Shown piece by piece: positions 18,249-26,690 of a stretch of 64,000 nt of DNA. The stretch comes from Pelagomonas calceolata. Lineage: Eukaryota; Sar; Pelagophyceae; Pelagomonadales; Pelagomonadaceae. The stretch covers positions 1,984,001 to 2,048,000 of the forward strand of contig CAKKNE010000006.1 of the NCBI GenBank assembly GCA_918797485.1, read 5' to 3'. The notes beneath the pieces were generated by a model. It did not search any database. It was not told the DNA's origin and saw nothing but the letters and a program-made list of their open reading frames with translations. A program made the position numbers and the translations under genes. The first letter of the stretch is position 1; each line of letters opens with the position of its first letter.

Positions 18249-18574
18249 AAGATCTTCTGATCCGTACCGATAAAACTTCTGTCGTCCGGGGGTGCGAGCT
18301 TCAGCAGCCACGCCCGCACGTCCCTCACGAGCCGCGACTCCCACTCGTTGATGGTTATCGCCGTCGTCGTGTGCATGCTCACGACGTTGACGCAGCCCTG
18401 TTTCATACCAGACTCTTTCACTAGTCGGTGCAAGTGGGGCATCAGGTCCACGACCGTCACCTCCTGGCGCGGCGCGTAGGCCTCGGGCGATTTTATGGAA
18501 ACTTTTTCGAAGTGCGCGATCTGCTGCAGTTGGAGGGCATGCGCCGTGGCGGCGAGCGCGACGACGCGGCGCAT
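17963..18574 (-). CDS. YjbQ/UPF0047 family protein
   Basis: 203-residue member of the UPF0047/YjbQ family, small beta-rich trimeric proteins for which weak thiamine-phosphate synthase activity has been reported. Evidence is the conserved start of the core (VVDLMPHLHRLV, then VNVVSMHTTTAITINEWE), the HSHLGSMLLGSSE segment carrying the conserved histidines, and the terminal LGQWQSVMLVDLDGPRDRSV, the usual family ending. I start at the ATG at 18572-18574, where a short hydrophobic leader (RRVVALAATAHALQLQQ) precedes the domain. A longer open frame to 18829 adds 85 residues of low-quality sequence. The stop lies within the antisense extension of the GalT-family frame. Confidence 0.88.
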   Translation of the reverse strand: MRRVVALAATAHALQLQQIAHFEKVSIKSPEAYAPRQEVTVVDLMPHLHRLVKESGMKQGCVNVVSMHTTTAITINEWESRLVRDVRAWLLKLAPPDDRSFIGTDQKIFYKHNDIEVRPDSEDERLRCLENGWNVDDEEELQRWRDQEPINAHSHLGSMLLGSSESIPVVDGALVLGQWQSVMLVDLDGPRDRSVGIQCLGFG

Positions 18575-19045
18575 CTGTCTCAGACTCAGAGAGCACTTTG
18601 TCGTTTCACCCCTTACAGATGCAATCTGGCGCAGCTTTGACTGCAGAGCGCTCGACCGCTTCGACGGCCCGCTGTGACGAGCCGTCCTGCAATGATGTCG
18701 ACGGGAATGCAATGGTTGCAAGCCACAGTGAGGCTGGCTGCTTTGCCAACTGGAGCCCGAGACGGCGCCTGGGCTCGGTTGCTCGACGACGGATCTGCGC
18801 CTTGCAATCGACGCCTGCAGAAGCCGCAAGACCCGTGCTAGCTAGCGTAATCGACATACTAGTTAGCGACGAGACGGATTGTCATCAGCGCGGCATTTTT
18901 TTTGCAAAGGACGCGGTGCATTAGCGACATAGTTCGTTGCAATAGCCGGGTCGACGAGGCCTGAGCACGCATAAGCCCTCGACGACGTAGCCCGCCACGA
19001 GCGGCTCCCGCCCCAGGACTCCACGTAGACCGCAACCCTGCCACG
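18575..19045. other. Divergent promoter region between YjbQ-family and DnaJ genes
   Basis: No gene supported in these 471 bp. A weak variant of the recurrent element occurs at 18842-18862: CTAGCG at the left and ACTAG at the right, but the middle differs. A GCTAGCTAGC run precedes it. Confidence 0.55.
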
Positions 19046-20254
19046 ATGGTCCGGCGGCGCGCCGCAGCGCTGGTCCTGGGCCTGCTCCATGCGGCGAATC
19101 CCTTCGTCCTGCCCGGGCCGCGCGTCGCGGCCCTCCACATGCCGCGCCGGCCACAGCTGCGACCACCGACCGCGCTGCAGATGGCCCGCGACCTCTACGA
19201 GACGCTCGGCGTGCCGCGCGGCTCCGACGAACGCACGATCAAGCGCGCCTTCCGCGACGCCGCGAGAAAATGGCATCCCGACGTGAACGACACGCCGGAG
19301 GCCGCCGAGCGCTACAAGGAAATTAGTCAAGCGTACGCGACGCTGAGCGACCCGGACAAGAAGCAGCGCTACGACATGTACGGCGAGACGGGCCTGGGCG
19401 GCGGCGGCGGGCCGGGCGGCGGCGTGGAAGTGAACCTGGAGGACATTTTTGATAGTTTCTTCGGCGGCGGCGGCGGCGGCGGGTTTGGGGGAGCTAGGCG
19501 GCAGCAGAACGGTCCGATCCAAGGCGACGATCTGAGAGCCGATCTGGAACTAGACTTCAAGACGGCGTGTTTTGGTGGGCAAGAAAAAGTGCGAATCAGT
19601 CACTTGGAGAAGTGCGAGACGTGCGAGGGCTCGGGCGTGAAGCCGGGCGCGCAGGTCCGGTCCTGCGCGACCTGCAAGGGGAGTGGAGTGGTCATGCAGG
19701 TCACGCGGACGCCTCTAGGGAGTTTCCAGACGCAGACGGTCTGCCCGACGTGTCGCGGCGGCGGCCAGAGCGTCGACGCGTACTGCACGCAGTGCTCGGG
19801 CCAGGGCGTCTCCAGGAAAGCGAAGCAGGTGTCCGTGACGATCCCCTGCGGCGTCGACACGGGCAACAAGCTCCGCGTGGCCGGCGAGGGCGACGCCGGG
19901 TCGCGAAACGGCCCGGCGGGCGACCTGTACATCTTTCTGAGCGTCAAGAACCTGAATGGTTTCGAACGGGACGGCGTGGACGTCACGACGCGACTGTCCG
20001 TCGACGCCTACGACGCGATCCTAGGCTCTTCAGAAACCATCGAAACGTTGGACGAGCCCTCGTTCAGCGTGGACGTGCCGGCGGGCACGCAGCCGGGCAC
20101 GAAGCTGCGGCTGAAGGGCAAGGGCGCGCCCGCGTTGGGGAAGGCGACGCAGCGCGGCGACCACTACGTCGTGGTGGACGTCGCGATCCCGAAGAAGCTC
20201 GACGGCGACTCGAAGAAACTCGTGGAGGAGCTGCGGGACAAGCTGCGCAAGTAG
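19046..20254 (+). CDS. DNAJ: Type I DnaJ (Hsp40) co-chaperone, probably plastid-targeted
   Basis: 402-residue full-length DnaJ. The J domain spans about 48-112 with the Hsp70-stimulating HPD at 77-79, followed by a Gly-rich stretch with the DIFDSFFG motif (about 133-150). Four zinc repeats follow: CETCEGSG, CATCKGSG, CPTCRGGG and CTQCSGQG (starting at about 190, 207, 233 and 247). The client-binding C-terminal domains come last. It stimulates a DnaK-type Hsp70. Residues 1-45 add a hydrophobic segment (ALVLGLLHAANPFVLPG) and then an Arg-rich stretch, consistent with a bipartite plastid leader with Phe near the cleavage point. Sequence order in the core is cyanobacterial/plastid-like. The stop codon is only 3 bp from that of the convergent SPRY gene. 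Confidence 0.93.
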   Translation: MVRRRAAALVLGLLHAANPFVLPGPRVAALHMPRRPQLRPPTALQMARDLYETLGVPRGSDERTIKRAFRDAARKWHPDVNDTPEAAERYKEISQAYATLSDPDKKQRYDMYGETGLGGGGGPGGGVEVNLEDIFDSFFGGGGGGGFGGARRQQNGPIQGDDLRADLELDFKTACFGGQEKVRISHLEKCETCEGSGVKPGAQVRSCATCKGSGVVMQVTRTPLGSFQTQTVCPTCRGGGQSVDAYCTQCSGQGVSRKAKQVSVTIPCGVDTGNKLRVAGEGDAGSRNGPAGDLYIFLSVKNLNGFERDGVDVTTRLSVDAYDAILGSSETIETLDEPSFSVDVPAGTQPGTKLRLKGKGAPALGKATQRGDHYVVVDVAIPKKLDGDSKKLVEELRDKLRK

Positions 20255-20257
20255 TTT

Positions 20258-20818
20258 CTAGGTAGACTTTAAGAGGGTGAGACTCTGGCCGACCGTCAGC
20301 AGCTCGACCGCGCCGACGACGGGTCCCGTGATGCGTCCCGCGGGGAAGCCGCCGGCCAGCAGCACGCCATTCTTCGAAAAGGCGAGGGACCCATCACCTA
20401 GGTTCAGAGTCACGCCGATCTTGTCACCCACCACGAAGCACTTCTCGACGGGCGTCTGGTCCGACGCCTCGGCGACGCCGCTCCCGTACAGCGTCCCGTT
20501 GTCCGTCCGCAGGTACCACGCCTTCCCGGACTTCGAGTGGCCGCCCTTCTCGACGTCCAAACCCTCCTGGGCCACGCCGACGTACATCGTCCTATTCCCG
20601 TTCGCCTTGGCCGCCGACGTGAACTCGTACTCCCAGACGTGTAAACCGGTAGTGAGTAACCTACCGTTCGTCGCGTGGCGCGGGTAGCTGCCGCCTCGCA
20701 CCTTCGTGAGGACGGCGCCCTCGGCCTCGCAGGTCTTGCCGAGGCGCGTCCAGGCCAGCTTCGTCGCCTCCGGCGTCGAGAGCGCCTCGAGGGAGCTGTA
20801 GATCGATTGGGCCGCCAT
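20258..20818 (-). CDS. SPRY-domain protein
   Basis: 186-residue protein consisting almost entirely of one SPRY (SPla/RYanodine receptor) domain, a beta-sandwich protein-interaction fold. Support comes from the ordered motifs TTGLHVWEYEF, GNRTMYVGVAQEG, KAWYLRTDNGTLYGSG, VVGDKIGVTLNLGDGSLAFS and KNGVLLAGGF, which follow the SPRY pattern G-x-x-x-W-E ... V-G-V-A ... D-x-I-G-V-x-x-D/N-L-x-x-x-x-L-x-F-x-x-N-G. No other domain, signal or membrane segment is seen, so its partner is unknown. The start is the ATG at 20816-20818; an upstream in-frame Met at 20878 would add about 20 unconserved residues. Confidence 0.87.
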   Translation of the reverse strand: MAAQSIYSSLEALSTPEATKLAWTRLGKTCEAEGAVLTKVRGGSYPRHATNGRLLTTGLHVWEYEFTSAAKANGNRTMYVGVAQEGLDVEKGGHSKSGKAWYLRTDNGTLYGSGVAEASDQTPVEKCFVVGDKIGVTLNLGDGSLAFSKNGVLLAGGFPAGRITGPVVGAVELLTVGQSLTLLKST

Positions 20819-21112
20819 CTCGCTGTGCGCGAATCGACCAGCAGGATTCAGCAGATTCCTGCACTGACACTGGAACACACTCTCCCCGAGCTCTTGGAGG
20901 TGAGAGAGAAGGTTGGGGCGGGCTGCCCTTTGGATGCCGCGCGACGCACCGCGTGGGGAGTTCGTCCGTCCCGTGCAGCGGCCGGGCCTGGCCGCTCCGT
21001 CTTAATAAAGGGCGTGCGCACAGCAATACAAACCCGAACAACCCCGTCATTCGCGGAGGATAATGATTCGTCAAGGCCGCCACGCCATCGATGCGTCCCA
21101 CGTACCAACACG

Positions 21113-21661
21113 TTATCTTTTACGCAGTCTCTTCGCGAGCCGGAAGCTCGCGCCGGCGAGGAGCGACGCGCCCGGCGCGGCGGCGGGCGGCGCGACGGGC
21201 GGCCGCGGCGGCGGCGCCGGCGGCGCGCAGGCCTCGTCGAACTCGGCGGTCCGCCGCGCGTCGCGCAGCAGGGCCCGGAGCGCGGCCTCGTCGTTCGCCG
21301 CGGCCCGCGCGGCGTCGTCGTGCCGCGGCTGCGCCCCCAGCGCGCCGGCGACGTGCCGCGCGGCCGCGGCGGCGTCGACGCGCGGCCGCAGTTCCGCCTC
21401 GGCCGCGCGCGCGCGCACCATCAACGCCTTGCAGCGCTGCAGCTCCGCGTGCACGGGCCAGCCGCCGGCCAATCGATGCTTCGCGTGCAGTGCCGCGCAG
21501 AGCGCGAACGCCGCGGCGACGTCGCAGCTCGCGCGCGCCGCGGGCGGCAGCGCGTTGCGCTGCTCGTCGCGCGGCGGGAGCGCGGCGAGGGCTTTGCGCA
21601 GTCGTTTGAGGGCTTTCCTTGCGGTGGAGGCTGCGTCGTCGTCGTCGTCGGAGGAGGACAT
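21113..21661 (-). CDS. Sas10/C1D-family nuclear protein (C1D/Lrp1-like)
   Basis: 182 residues. The central part (about 35-110) is alpha-helical and matches the Sas10/C1D family, particularly ARASCDVAAAFALCAALHAK followed by GGWPVHAELQRCKALMVRAR, which corresponds to the conserved (D)-x-A-x-A-Y-x-L-N-S-L ... H-P-I/V-x-x-E-L-x-R-x-x-x-Y pattern. Family members include C1D/Rrp47 (nuclear exosome cofactor with Rrp6) and the SSU-processome protein Sas10. Small size and the basic tail (RLAKRLRKR) favour the C1D/Lrp1 type acting in nuclear RNA processing. The C-terminal third is Ala/Pro-rich. I start at the ATG at 21661, followed by an acidic SSSDDDDD stretch; a longer frame to 21754 adds Ser/Pro-rich residues only. 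Confidence 0.7.
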   Translation of the reverse strand: MSSSDDDDDAASTARKALKRLRKALAALPPRDEQRNALPPAARASCDVAAAFALCAALHAKHRLAGGWPVHAELQRCKALMVRARAAEAELRPRVDAAAAARHVAGALGAQPRHDDAARAAANDEAALRALLRDARRTAEFDEACAPPAPPPRPPVAPPAAAPGASLLAGASFRLAKRLRKR

Positions 21662-22472
21662 CGGCAAACCAGTGCTGCTGCTGGCACTGCCGCTGGCACT
21701 GGGTGCTGGAGGGCTACACCGATAAAGTAGCGAACACTGAGGCAAAGGGTCCAAGCGAGCTTTGCGCGCGACGGGCGCACTGCTAGCGCATCATGCGGAC
21801 ACAAGCGCACAAGCGCTCAAAGGGAGGCAAAGATGAATGCTGATAGCAGCTTCTTTTAATGGGACGGGTTTCACCTCAGCTGTTCCTCTTCTTCGGGCCG
21901 TATTGTCCTACGGCGCCCACCGTGCACCGCCTCGAGCCTCTTCGCGCGTCGTGTGTCATAGCAGGGGGCGAAACGCACGAACGGACACCGCGTTTTGGCG
22001 GCTATCTGATGAGCACACGGGCTAATTCTTCACTTTACCTAGTCTTGCGCTATAGAGGCCCCGCCCGTGTCGACGGGGATACTCTTGCTCGACGTCGTCA
22101 AAGATGAATGCTGAGCGGCCGACTAGACTAAGGTGGAGCAGAGCGTTATGTAGATGCCCTCCTTGGTCCAGAGAGGCATCCCGGAGATTAAAAAAAAGCG
22201 TTCGGGTTTCGATCAAGGTCCAGTGCGTGTGCTGGCTGGCTGTCTGTCGGCCCACCCGCTGCGTAAAACCGCTCTGGGGAGCATCGAGCAAGCCCAACGC
22301 AGCACCGACACGCCCGCTCGGTCTCAGCTCGACCGCGTGCGCCTGCGGCAACGTCACGCAGCGCTCTTTTGCCGGCGCTCGGCCCAAACGCCCGCCGCCG
22401 CGGGTCGCCGTGGCCGTCCGTTCCGTCGAGGTACGCCCGCGCGCCGCGCAGCCCAAGAAAACGCAACCAACC
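21662..22472. other. Long divergent intergenic region
   Basis: 811 bp between the C1D-like and the next gene on the plus strand. Several frames are open by chance, as is usual in such GC-rich DNA, but none shows recognisable or biased protein sequence. A 16-bp direct repeat, CAAAGATGAATGCTGA, occurs at 21828-21843 and 22099-22114. I see no copy of the recurrent element here. Confidence 0.55.
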
Positions 22473-23261
22473 ATGCCGCCGCGCCGCAAGAAGGACCCGC
22501 CGTCCTTCAAGCCGAGCGCGGAGACGCTCAAGAACTTCCAGATGCCCGAGGAGACGCCGCAGCTCGAGCTCCTGCCGAGCGGGCCCAAGGGCGACATCCC
22601 CTCGACGTACACGGGCGAGTGTCGCGCGTTGAACCAGCCCGCGGTCCTCCCGCCGCCGCCGCCGCCCTCGCGGAAGGAGGAGCGGCCCTCGGCGTCGCGC
22701 TTCTGGACGTCCTTCGCGGCGGCCGCCGCGCGCGCGACCAAAAAGAAGTCCGGCGACGCCCAGCACTGGGCGCCCGCGCGGCCGCCGCCGCCGCCGCCTG
22801 ACCGGCGCGCGGGCCAGGCCAAGAAGAAGTCGCCCAAGGGCCGGCCCAAGGTCAAGCGGGGTTTATCTGATGAGGGTCGCACGGTCTTCGCCGACGCGAC
22901 GACGCGCAACTCCGACGAGCTGCCGCCATCAGCGTTCCCGGCCGGCAGCGACTTCGCGGCGGCGGCGGCCGCCGCGGCCGCGTCGCGGGACTCCTTCCCG
23001 CCGCGCTTCAGCTGGGACGACCCGGCCGCGCGTTCGTCCTCGAAGAGCGTCCTGAGCGACGCCGGCTCGGTCGGCGCGCGACACAGCCTCGCGCAGCAGG
23101 AGTCGCCGCGCCACTCGCGCAACTGGCAGCAGTACCACGCGCCCGTCGACGGCGACCCGCTCGAGGTGCCCGCGAACTTCAGCTGGGCGGACGGCATGGC
23201 CCTCGGGAGCTTTGCTGATGATGACGGCATTGACCTCGGGCCGCTCGACCTGTCCAACTGA
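22473..23261 (+). CDS. Unidentified basic, Pro/Ala-rich protein
   Basis: 262 residues, not recognised. The start is the ATG at 22473 in a good context (aaccATGccg); the frame is open further upstream without plausible protein. Visible features are a Lys/Arg-rich start (PPRRKKDPP), two runs of seven or six prolines, a basic central stretch rich in KKK/PKG, a nine-Ala run, and two copies of an aromatic motif, RFSWDDPAA (about 184-192) and NFSWADGMA (about 239-247). The composition suggests an intrinsically disordered nuclear or scaffold protein. An open frame also runs on the opposite strand over the whole gene; I prefer this strand because of the start context, the GC-rich third positions and the repeated FSW motif. 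Confidence 0.6.
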   Translation: MPPRRKKDPPSFKPSAETLKNFQMPEETPQLELLPSGPKGDIPSTYTGECRALNQPAVLPPPPPPSRKEERPSASRFWTSFAAAAARATKKKSGDAQHWAPARPPPPPPDRRAGQAKKKSPKGRPKVKRGLSDEGRTVFADATTRNSDELPPSAFPAGSDFAAAAAAAAASRDSFPPRFSWDDPAARSSSKSVLSDAGSVGARHSLAQQESPRHSRNWQQYHAPVDGDPLEVPANFSWADGMALGSFADDDGIDLGPLDLSN

Positions 23262-23292
23262 GCGGGGGAGGACTCTGTGTAATACGTAAAAA

Positions 23293-24897
23293 TTAGTCAG
23301 CAAAGGGGAGGAGGCTCGCCGCGGCCGGCGGCTCGTCGAGGGCCTTCTTCGCCCGCTCGGCGGCAATTTTAAAATCTTCGGCGTCGACCTTGCCGTCGCC
23401 GTTGAGGTCGAACGCGTCCAGGGCCGCCCTGTGGACCTCGGCCTGGGCCTTCTTGACGCCCTTGTCCGCGCGCCGCGCGAGCTCCTCGACCGTCGCCTCG
23501 GCGACGTCGACGGCCGTCGGCTGCGCGTGTGCCGCTGTCGCCGCGTCGTGCTTCGCCGCGACCTTCTTCTGCGTCTTCGCGGCGATGCCCTTCTTGATGC
23601 CCGCGAGCTGGCGCTGCCACCGCGGCGGTTTCGTCTCCTCCCGTCGCACCTCGGGCGGGTTGAGCTCGATGAGGAAGGCCTTGGCGTCGTCCTTTTCCTC
23701 TTCATTTACTCCCAGCACGCTCCGCTTTTCTTCCAACTCCCGCTCCAACCGGAGTAACGGGTCGTCATCCACTAACCCCGCCAATTGATCGGCCGACAGC
23801 AAGGGCCGCCCCGTCTCGTCGTCCGCGGGCGCCACGACCCGTTTCGGCCAGAGCATCGTATCTTCGAGACCCTGTAGAACGCCGCCCTCGAGCTCCTTCT
23901 TGAGCCACGGCACCTTCGTGACCTCTCCACCGGCCACCCGCAAATCCAACCCGATCGCGGGCTTCTTCGCGAAGCTGAGTAGAGACGCCCCGAAGCCCGG
24001 CCCCTCCGACCCGAGCGGCGTCAGCACGAGCCGGACCGTGCCCTCGACGCGCGCGTTTTTCAAGGAAACGGGCACGGACCCCGCCTGGATGCCCATCGGG
24101 CCTTTGAGATGGGCTTCGATATTCGCGTCCAGCTCGCTCTGCCACTTGACGTCAAAGTCGAAGGCCATCGCGTCCTTGCCCACGTCGTACGCTCTCGCCG
24201 CTTTCAATTGAGGCGGCTTCGCGCCCATCTGAAACGATTTCAGCTCGAGTTTGCGCGCCGACGGGTGCTGGAAGTCGGCGCACGCTCCTTTTATCGCTTC
24301 CTCGCAGGCCGCGGCGAGCTTCAAGGGCGTCAACCGGTCGACGATGTGATTCAGGAACTGGAGCCCCGGCGCGCCCAGCGCGAAGGCTTGCAACCTAGCT
24401 TCCGCCTTGATGGCTTCGACACTTTCTCTCGCCGCTTTTCGCGCATCAAGAACGCCGGAACCAATCCTATTCCACGCCTTGCGCCACCTTTTTCTGCCCG
24501 CACCGGGCGTCAGGAACTCGTCCTTCGCCGCGCCCAGGCCCGCCACGAACAACTCCCAGCTCCGCAGGATCATCCTTCGGACTAGCTTCAGCCCATACCT
24601 CACGTTCTCCTCACCATAAGTATATACGGCTCCCGCAAACGCGGCAGCAGCCGAGAAGAACAGACCGCCCGCGATGAACGCCGTCGTGACCTCCCAGAAG
24701 GTCGAGGACTTCGCCGTGGCGAGCGCCGCCTTGACGGCCGCGTCGACGGCGGCCTCGACCTCGGCCGGGCCGATCGGCGCGCCTCTCAGTTTCGTCGGTG
24801 GTCGGCGTATGCGCGTCGACGCGGGCGGCCGGCGCAGCCGTGGCGTCTGGAACGCCGCCGTCTGTAAGAGCGCGAACGCCGTGAATACGGCACGCAT
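23293..24897 (-). CDS. SMP-domain lipid-transfer protein with EF-hand, probably plastid-targeted
   Basis: 534 residues. The leader MRAVFTAFALLQTAAFQTPR is a signal peptide ending in A|FQTP, the phenylalanine-containing motif used for import into red-lineage complex plastids, followed by an Arg/Pro/Thr-rich transit-like stretch. A transmembrane segment (about 70-95, ending near VYTYGEE) comes next, then a region resembling the SMP lipid-binding domain (about 170-315: LQFLNHIVDRLTPLKLAAAC, then a long beta-rich part), as in extended synaptotagmins, tricalbins and plant NTMC2 proteins, which shuttle glycerolipids at membrane contact sites. The C-terminus has an EF-hand-like calcium loop, DLNGDGKVDAED. 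Together this suggests Ca2+-sensitive lipid transfer at a plastid envelope membrane. A further in-frame Met at 24939 would bury the signal peptide, so I start at 24897. SMP assignment is from pattern memory and needs a profile search. Confidence 0.72.
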   Translation of the reverse strand: MRAVFTAFALLQTAAFQTPRLRRPPASTRIRRPPTKLRGAPIGPAEVEAAVDAAVKAALATAKSSTFWEVTTAFIAGGLFFSAAAAFAGAVYTYGEENVRYGLKLVRRMILRSWELFVAGLGAAKDEFLTPGAGRKRWRKAWNRIGSGVLDARKAARESVEAIKAEARLQAFALGAPGLQFLNHIVDRLTPLKLAAACEEAIKGACADFQHPSARKLELKSFQMGAKPPQLKAARAYDVGKDAMAFDFDVKWQSELDANIEAHLKGPMGIQAGSVPVSLKNARVEGTVRLVLTPLGSEGPGFGASLLSFAKKPAIGLDLRVAGGEVTKVPWLKKELEGGVLQGLEDTMLWPKRVVAPADDETGRPLLSADQLAGLVDDDPLLRLERELEEKRSVLGVNEEEKDDAKAFLIELNPPEVRREETKPPRWQRQLAGIKKGIAAKTQKKVAAKHDAATAAHAQPTAVDVAEATVEELARRADKGVKKAQAEVHRAALDAFDLNGDGKVDAEDFKIAAERAKKALDEPPAAASLLPFAD

Positions 24898-25459
24898 GGT
24901 CGGAGCTACTGATGGGGTGTTGAGCGGACGCTGCGCCACGTACGGGGACGCACTGCTTGTAACGCCTCCTTGTTGATGTTTTGTTGTTTTAAGCCGATCC
25001 GAGACGCGCTACCTCGAACCCAGCGTATCGGCTGGGGAACTGGGTCGCCGCTTACTGCCTTGGGCCCTCCGTGAGACCTTTTGGCCGCGGGTGCGCCGCC
25101 TAAGCTGGCTTTTTGCTCGTTCTCAGCCAAACTTGTGTCCAGTGTGTCCAGTCGCCCGTCGAGCCGTCGACAGCTCGAGCGCGGTTGAACCACGTAGATC
25201 GTGCGCAGGCAGCTTTCCTGAGCCATAGAAGGGTGTTGCGCCTAGCGGTAAGACACTAGCGAGCCTCATCGATCTCTTTCGCCTTGGGCTGCGGGAGCTG
25301 CACGCGCTGGCCTGGTTGCAGCCAAGGTCTCTGCGTGCTCGTTGCGCAGTCTAGAAGCATTTGCGAGCCAGCGGTGTGTGTGGCAATCACGAAGTGGAGC
25401 AGCAGCCAGGCCATCTAGCCCCTCCCGAGAGCGCGCGCAGAGCAGTCCTCGGCATCAGG
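24898..25459. other. Divergent promoter region between SMP and LOTUS genes
   Basis: 562 bp without a supported gene, head-to-head between two start codons. One clear copy of the recurrent element lies at 25242-25259. The rest shows nothing I can name. Confidence 0.6.
25242..25259 (+). promoter_or_regulatory. Recurrent intergenic element, copy B (short spacer)
   Basis: Reads CTAGCGG-TAAGACACTAG, with the same arms as copy A but lacking the CCG spacer. It is 344 bp from the SMP-protein start and 200 bp from the LOTUS-protein start. Confidence 0.5.
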
Positions 25460-26290
25460 ATGGAGCTCTTCGCCCAGGCCGCGAGCCAGACGGCCGTCGA
25501 GCAGAAGGCCATCCAAGTCCGATTAAACGCGGTCGAGGAACGCATGGCGTCGATCGAGGCGCAGCTCGCGGAGGAGCGAGCGGGTAGGGCCCAGGACGCC
25601 GCCGAGTACCAGCAGCGCCTCCACGCCATGGAGAGCCATTTTGAAGCGGAACTCAATGGCAGGAGAGCTTTGGCGCGGCGCGTCGCGGAGTTAGCAAGGG
25701 AGGTCGCGGAAGATAGATGCGCGCGCGCCGACGACCACCAGCGCTTGCTCAAGATGGAGACGAAGGGCCAGGCGCCGCCCGGCTTCTCCGAGGAGGAACA
25801 ACCGGTAAAGAAGCCGCCGTCGCAAAAACACAAGGCGCGGTCGGCGTCGCCCCGGGGTGACGTGATGCTCGGCTCCGCGACGGACGCGGAGCTCGACGTC
25901 ATGCTCGAAGAAATACTCGAGGTCATCGACGCGCACGAGGGCCAGGTGCTCGCGAGCAACTTCCCCAAGTGCTACTACAAGGTGCACGGCAAGCCCCTGA
26001 ACTTCAAGGATTTGGGCTACAACAAGCTCAGCGACCTCATCAGACGCTTACCGGGTGTGTATGTGGAGGCGGGCTCGCACGCGTTCGTCCGCCGCGCGGG
26101 CGTCGTGGAAGAGGCGGCGCCTTTGGATTACGACCTGCCGCCGTTGGATGCTAGGGTGACGGAGCCGTTCCCGGCTCCTACGGCGGACGCGCCGCCGGCG
26201 CCGCCGGCGGCGCGTTTGGGGTTTGTGCCGGCGGCCACGAGCGGCGGCGCCATGTCGTGGAGCGCCGTCGCCGCGGGCGCCGCGCCCTGA
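25460..26290 (+). CDS. Coiled-coil protein with a LOTUS/OST-HTH domain
   Basis: 276 residues. Residues 5-100 form a strongly predicted coiled coil (AVEERMASIEAQLAEERAGR and following heptads). After a basic disordered linker (KKPPSQKHKARSASPRG), residues about 142-212 match the LOTUS/OST-HTH winged-helix domain: ELDVMLEEILEVIDAHEGQV, then LNFKDLGYNKLSDLIRRLPG, then VYVEAGSHAFVRR. LOTUS domains bind RNA G-quadruplexes or Vasa-type helicases in animals, and in bacteria and plants occur with nuclease domains; no nuclease is seen here. The tail is Pro/Ala-rich. The ATG at 25460 begins the coiled coil; the frame is open further upstream but adds no helix. Confidence 0.8.
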   Translation: MELFAQAASQTAVEQKAIQVRLNAVEERMASIEAQLAEERAGRAQDAAEYQQRLHAMESHFEAELNGRRALARRVAELAREVAEDRCARADDHQRLLKMETKGQAPPGFSEEEQPVKKPPSQKHKARSASPRGDVMLGSATDAELDVMLEEILEVIDAHEGQVLASNFPKCYYKVHGKPLNFKDLGYNKLSDLIRRLPGVYVEAGSHAFVRRAGVVEEAAPLDYDLPPLDARVTEPFPAPTADAPPAPPAARLGFVPAATSGGAMSWSAVAAGAAP

Positions 26291-26690
26291 CCGGTTTTTT
26301 CCTCGACGGCGTTTGCTAGGAAAATAAATACGTCACCGCTGAAATCTCGAGTCGCAGCTAGCATGTAGACACACTAGCAAGCGTTTTTAATTTTTACTAT
26401 AGCTAAGGTGTCGCGGCCAGTGGCAGTGGACAAAGCTCGGAGCCGTGGCAATCGCATACTCAAGCGGACATCCGTAGTAATCAGGTCCGCTCACTCCGCA
26501 ACTCCTACGCGCAAGTAGCGGCAGTGCACGGCCGTTTCAAGCCAACAACTGCTGTCTGCTGCGCGGCGACTGATCGCCTGGTGCGCGCGAGTCCAAAGCG
26601 GGTGCAAGCAGACAACCGCTGCGCGCGGCATCGCTGTCTGCGGCGCCGCGCAGGCGACCGAGGCCACAAAGCGGTTGCGAGCAAACGACG
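26291..26690. other. Intergenic region upstream of the lipid-kinase-like gene
   Basis: 400 bp, no gene supported. It holds an AATAAA at about 26330, soon after the LOTUS stop (possible polyadenylation signal), and at 26358-26377 a sequence related to the recurrent element (CTAGCATGTAGACACACTAG), with both CTAG ends and ACACTAG kept but the middle altered. Confidence 0.55.

Noticed and set aside
22022-23257. 411-codon reverse-strand frame over the unidentified Pro/Ala-rich gene
   Set aside because: Its start context and composition are poorer than those of the plus-strand frame, which has a good ATG context and an internal repeated FSW motif.
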